Source of the DNA: JACTMI01 sp964618415
GTDB lineage: Bacteria > Acidobacteriota > Thermoanaerobaculia > Multivoradales > JAGPDF01
Length of the DNA: 8,681 bases
Direction of reading: 5' to 3'
NCBI GenBank assembly: GCA_964618415.1
Contig: CAZUAT010000085.1
Span: 1-8,681 of the forward strand
In this document: in pieces, positions 6,496 through 8,681 of the stretch
Position numbering within the stretch: position 1 is the first letter of the stretch
Layout: each line of letters begins with the position of its first letter
Notes under the pieces: generated by a model
Database searches by the model: none
Told to the model about the DNA's origin: nothing
Seen by the model: the letters and a program-made list of their open reading frames with translations, nothing else
Program-made: the position numbers and the translations under genes

Positions 6496-7419
6496 ATGAA
6501 GGCTCTGTCCTGTCCCAAGTGCGGCGCGCCGATCGAGGTCGACGAGACGACTCAGGCTCCGACTTTGCGCTGCCCATTCTGCCGCTCGACCTTGGCGCCG
6601 ACCCGGACGATGTCGGCCGCCGGCGCCCCGGTGGTGATCGACCTGCGCCACGTCACCCGCGCCGGCGCCGCGGCCGCCCGCTGGGTCGGCGTGGTGCTGC
6701 TGGTGGTCCTGGCGATCACCGGCGTGAGCCTCTGGATCGCCTTCGACGCTGCGCGCAGCGGGGTCGATCGCATTCCGAAGTCGCTGGGCATCGGCGAACG
6801 GAGCGCCGAAACGGCGACGGCCCGACGTGCCGCCCGGCCGCTCGCCGAACTCGAGAGCCTCACCCGCGCCGATGCCTGGCAGCTGCTCGAGCTCGCCCCG
6901 CCGGCCGGCGGGCTGGCCGCCTTCGATCCGGCCGCCGAGCGGTCCTGGGCGATGAACGTCGGTCAGGCCTGGCGCCCGGACGTGCTGCTCGAACGGATCG
7001 ACGTCACGCGGCTGCGGCCCGACGGCACGGTCAACCTGGTCGACGACCGCGAGGCGTCGGCGATGTACCGCTTCGTCAGCCCGCAGGCGATCGAGCTGTA
7101 CACCCGGCAGGCGCGCCAATCGACGCGCGTCGAGGCCGAGACGGGGCTGTTCGTGAAGGTCGAGGGGGGACAGGTGCGGGCACTGGTGGTCGAAGCGCGC
7201 GCCGACGACCTGCCGCCCGACGCGCCCGACCGGATCCTAGACACGCGCGACCTGCTGGCGCGGCTGCGCCGCGACGAGCGGTTCGCGGAGGTGCCGTTCT
7301 TCACCGGCTACCTGATCCGCCTCGAGCGCGAGGGCTGGGTCTGGTACCTGTCGCCGCTCGCCGGCAAGGCGTTGCCGCGGGTCCGCGCCAGTGACGGCAA
7401 GCCCTGGCCCTACAAGTGA
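6496..7419 (+). CDS. Unrecognised protein: N-terminal zinc ribbon plus one transmembrane helix
   Basis: 307 residues, no family recognised. Residues 1-30 are a short treble-clef-like zinc ribbon with two CPxC knuckles (Cys6, Cys9, Cys26, Cys29). A short linker and one strong hydrophobic helix (about 61-82) follow, then a soluble region of about 220 residues with charged helices, a TLD-like mixture of hydrophobic and acidic segments, and a Trp/Tyr-rich end (GYLIRLEREGWVWYLSP, 270-286). By the positive-inside rule the ribbon is probably cytoplasmic and the C-terminal domain outside, since Arg/His residues flank the helix on the ribbon side. Zinc-ribbon-plus-one-helix layouts are common in small regulatory or scaffolding membrane proteins, but no function can be assigned. 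It is transcribed alone, divergent from pepD across 80 bases and convergent with the VOC gene across 27 bases. The upstream ribosome site supports the start. Confidence 0.85.
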   Translation: MKALSCPKCGAPIEVDETTQAPTLRCPFCRSTLAPTRTMSAAGAPVVIDLRHVTRAGAAAARWVGVVLLVVLAITGVSLWIAFDAARSGVDRIPKSLGIGERSAETATARRAARPLAELESLTRADAWQLLELAPPAGGLAAFDPAAERSWAMNVGQAWRPDVLLERIDVTRLRPDGTVNLVDDREASAMYRFVSPQAIELYTRQARQSTRVEAETGLFVKVEGGQVRALVVEARADDLPPDAPDRILDTRDLLARLRRDERFAEVPFFTGYLIRLEREGWVWYLSPLAGKALPRVRASDGKPWPYK

Positions 7420-7449
7420 GCCGGCGCTGCAGCGCGCCGGCCGGGCTCA
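7417..7449. terminator. Bidirectional hairpin spanning both convergent stop codons
   Basis: An eight-base perfect stem, GCCGGCGC (7420-7427) and GCGCCGGC (7434-7441), lies around TGCAGC. Alternatively TGAGCC (7417-7422) pairs with GGCTCA (7444-7449), with the inner GGCGC/GCGCC stem retained, so that the TGA of the zinc-ribbon gene and the TGA of the VOC gene form the outermost pairs. There is no T-tract. It lies between convergent genes and repeats the architecture of the 4908-4942 junction. Confidence 0.6.
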
Positions 7450-7836
7450 GTCGATCAGGCGGCCGACCCGCACTCGGTTGCCGTCCGGGTCGACCAGCGT
7501 GAACTCGCGCATCCCCCACGGCCGATCGGCGGGCAGGTCGAGGCTCGGCACTCCCGTCTCCGGCAGCCCGAGCGCCCCCCAGTGGTGGTGGATCGCATCG
7601 ACGTCCGGCACCTGCAAGTAGCAGCCCGCCAGGGAGCCGGGCGGCGGCGGCGCGGTGACGGCCAGGTGCACCTCGGCGCCGCCGAAGCGCAGGATCGCGT
7701 ACGGATCGGGCGGCTCCTGCTCGTAGACCAGCTCGAAACCGAGGGCGCCGTAGAAGCGCAGGGCGCGGTCGAGATCGGTGCAGGCGAGGACCGGAATGGC
7801 GACAACCTGCGCGACGATGCGATCTCCCCGCGGCAC
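7447..7836 (-). CDS. VOC-family, bleomycin-resistance-like protein
   Basis: 129 residues, the normal size of a single-chain VOC/glyoxalase-fold protein (two beta-alpha-beta-beta-beta modules). Typical features are IPVLACTDLDRALRFYGALGF (14-34), AEVHLAV (54-60), CYLQVPDVDAIHHHWGALGL (72-91) and PWGMREFTLVDPDGNRVRVG (106-125). The last motif is characteristic of bleomycin-resistance-type members, which usually dimerise and bind or sequester a hydrophobic ligand rather than use a metal. No clear glyoxalase His/Glu metal set is visible, so I do not call an enzyme. The start is GTG at 7836, immediately after the TGA of the vWA gene with no gap, and only a weak AGGCGG lies upstream, so translation is probably coupled. 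True drug resistance is not implied; the ligand is unknown. Confidence 0.88.
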   Translation of the reverse strand: MPRGDRIVAQVVAIPVLACTDLDRALRFYGALGFELVYEQEPPDPYAILRFGGAEVHLAVTAPPPPGSLAGCYLQVPDVDAIHHHWGALGLPETGVPSLDLPADRPWGMREFTLVDPDGNRVRVGRLID

Positions 7837-8681
7837 TCAGCCGCCTGATTCCGCGCGAGCAGCGACCTTCACCTTGACTTCGGAGCTGCGAACCTCCCTG
7901 GAGGTCGGCTCGAAAACGACCATCCACTGTCGATCGAGGAGCGATCGCACGGCGTCGACCCCACGCTTCCAGTCCCGACCCGATCGGGCAATCAGAGAGA
8001 TCCCCCCATGCCCCCTGAGTTGACGCAGAAAGTGGTCACGGAGGCCGGTGGCCGTCGACCCGGGGAACCCGTTGGATGCGTTGCCGTAGTCGCCCGTCGG
8101 ATTCGCGGTTCGCCAAATCCGCGTCCGGTGGGTGGGGGGGCGGGAGGGTGCGGACTCCGAGCAGTTCCAGTCTCCGGATCCTGACGGCTTGCAGATCGTG
8201 TTCAGGCAGGCCTGTCGACTCGGTGCGATCAGGACGATCGGAATCGAGAGCGTCGACGCCTCGCCGAGAACTCGCTCGACCGCCCCCGGCTCCCGGATCG
8301 AATCGCACCCATCCGACGCCACAACGAGGACGGCGCGTGGAGAGGAGTTCCGAAACCGACGCAGGGTCTGCTCGAGGCCGGCGTAGAACTTCGTCGGTCG
8401 GACGCCGGGCCGCCCGTCGATCGACAAACCGGCGATGGCGTCCAGCGAACCATCGAGTCCCTCCCCCACCAGTTTCGACTCATCCGAGATCGTCGCGACG
8501 AACACGCGATCGGCCGTGGAGAGCTCCTCTTGCAGGAAAGTGCTCACGGCGATCTTCATGGCATCCAGGCTCCGGGCCATGCTCGCCGAGATATCGATCG
8601 CAATGCCGACCTCGATCGGACTGCCCGGCCCGCCGAGGACCTCCCGGACCGGCTGAGTGTGGCCTTTCCACGTGACCTGGA
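7837..8681 (-). CDS. VWFA-related (vWA) domain protein, 5' end cut by window edge
   Basis: 280 codons are visible and the frame is open to the right edge. An ATG at 8580 exists but lies inside the fold, just after the first metal motif, so it is not the start. Numbering from the first complete codon, the MIDAS is intact: D29-I-S-A-S33 in VGIAIDISASM, Thr96 in GVRPTKFYAGL and Asp123 in LVVASDGCDS. The C-terminal DRQWMVVFEPTSREVRSSEVKVKV resembles the end of VWFA-related domains, a group frequent in Acidobacteria, where they are mostly secreted or envelope proteins. Between the strand ending IPIVLIAPS (about 154) and the helix GLRDHFLRQL (212) is an insertion of about 57 residues rich in Pro, Ser, Gly and Asn with three cysteines (158, 163, 173). 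With Cys125 these could make two disulfides, which fits an extracytoplasmic site. It probably mediates adhesion or protein binding; the partner is unknown. It is upstream of and translationally coupled to the VOC gene. Confidence 0.87.
   Translation of the reverse strand, partial: QVTWKGHTQPVREVLGGPGSPIEVGIAIDISASMARSLDAMKIAVSTFLQEELSTADRVFVATISDESKLVGEGLDGSLDAIAGLSIDGRPGVRPTKFYAGLEQTLRRFRNSSPRAVLVVASDGCDSIREPGAVERVLGEASTLSIPIVLIAPSRQACLNTICKPSGSGDWNCSESAPSRPPTHRTRIWRTANPTGDYGNASNGFPGSTATGLRDHFLRQLRGHGGISLIARSGRDWKRGVDAVRSLLDRQWMVVFEPTSREVRSSEVKVKVAARAESGG

Noticed and set aside
3356..6496. 1046-codon plus-strand frame
   Set aside because: It overlaps the membrane protein gene in another frame and all of pepD on the opposite strand. 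The product is Arg-rich without motifs, as expected from lack of stops in GC-rich DNA.
4272..6518. 748-codon minus-strand frame covering pepD and part of the membrane protein gene
   Set aside because: Arg/Ala/Gly-rich shadow in a different frame from pepD, which has every expected metal ligand.
7447..7836. Calling the VOC protein a true antibiotic-resistance determinant or glyoxalase I
   Set aside because: The sequence shows only the fold and the PWGMREF-DPDGN motif shared by a broad family. No metal-site set or resistance-gene context is present.
7837..8580. ATG at 8580 as the start of the vWA gene
   Set aside because: The frame stays open upstream to the edge, and the residues just before this ATG form the essential DISAS metal motif. 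The real start must be beyond the window.
8076..8675. Plus-strand frame of 199 codons opposite the vWA gene
   Set aside because: Ser/Arg-rich product without motifs. The opposite strand carries an intact MIDAS motif and a typical vWA core.
1..8681. CRISPR array, tRNA/rRNA genes, insertion sequences, toxin-antitoxin pair or phage-defence island
   Set aside because: I looked for periodic repeats, tRNA-like cloverleafs, transposase motifs and terminal inverted repeats and saw none. The gene content is ordinary metabolic and envelope functions.

Overview
The window is very GC-rich and densely coded. It carries seven protein genes, two of them cut by the window edges, and no recognisable RNA gene, insertion sequence, prophage, CRISPR array or origin. 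The organism is probably an uncultured high-GC bacterium. Two gene types fit Acidobacteriota or a nearby phylum: a VWFA-related von Willebrand A protein, and a lipoprotein-like sulfatase with an unusual Thr-Leu-Pro-Ala-His active-site motif. That placement is an inference from gene content, not from a phylogenetic marker.

Layout. On the minus strand a Tat-exported amidase (3262 to 1589) is followed after 53 bases by a sulfatase/alkaline phosphatase-superfamily protein (1535 running off the left edge). Divergent to the amidase, on the plus strand, is a polytopic membrane protein that resembles GT-C glycosyltransferases (3396-4910). It converges on a complete M20C dipeptidase of the PepD type (6415 to 4940, minus). 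Divergent from PepD is a small unrecognised protein with an N-terminal zinc ribbon and one transmembrane helix (6496-7419, plus). It converges on a VOC-fold, bleomycin-resistance-like protein (7836 to 7447, minus). The stop codon of an upstream vWA-domain gene (8681 to 7837, minus, 5' end outside the window) directly abuts that protein's GTG start.

How the parts relate. Three products look exported or surface-exposed (sulfatase-like lipoprotein, Tat amidase, vWA protein), two are integral membrane proteins, and PepD and the VOC protein are probably cytoplasmic. There is no obvious shared pathway. Peptide or amide turnover (amidase, PepD) and envelope or polysaccharide chemistry (sulfatase-like, GT-C-like) recur as themes, but no dedicated new multi-gene system is visible.

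The most distinctive DNA-level signals are two compact convergent junctions, with 29 and 27 bases between stop codons. In each, both TGA stop codons form the outer arms of a GC-rich inverted repeat. In addition, PepD has a TAGAAT hexamer exactly six bases before its ATG and no Shine-Dalgarno sequence, which suggests a leaderless transcript. A nine-base direct repeat with 11-base period lies next to it in the divergent promoter region.
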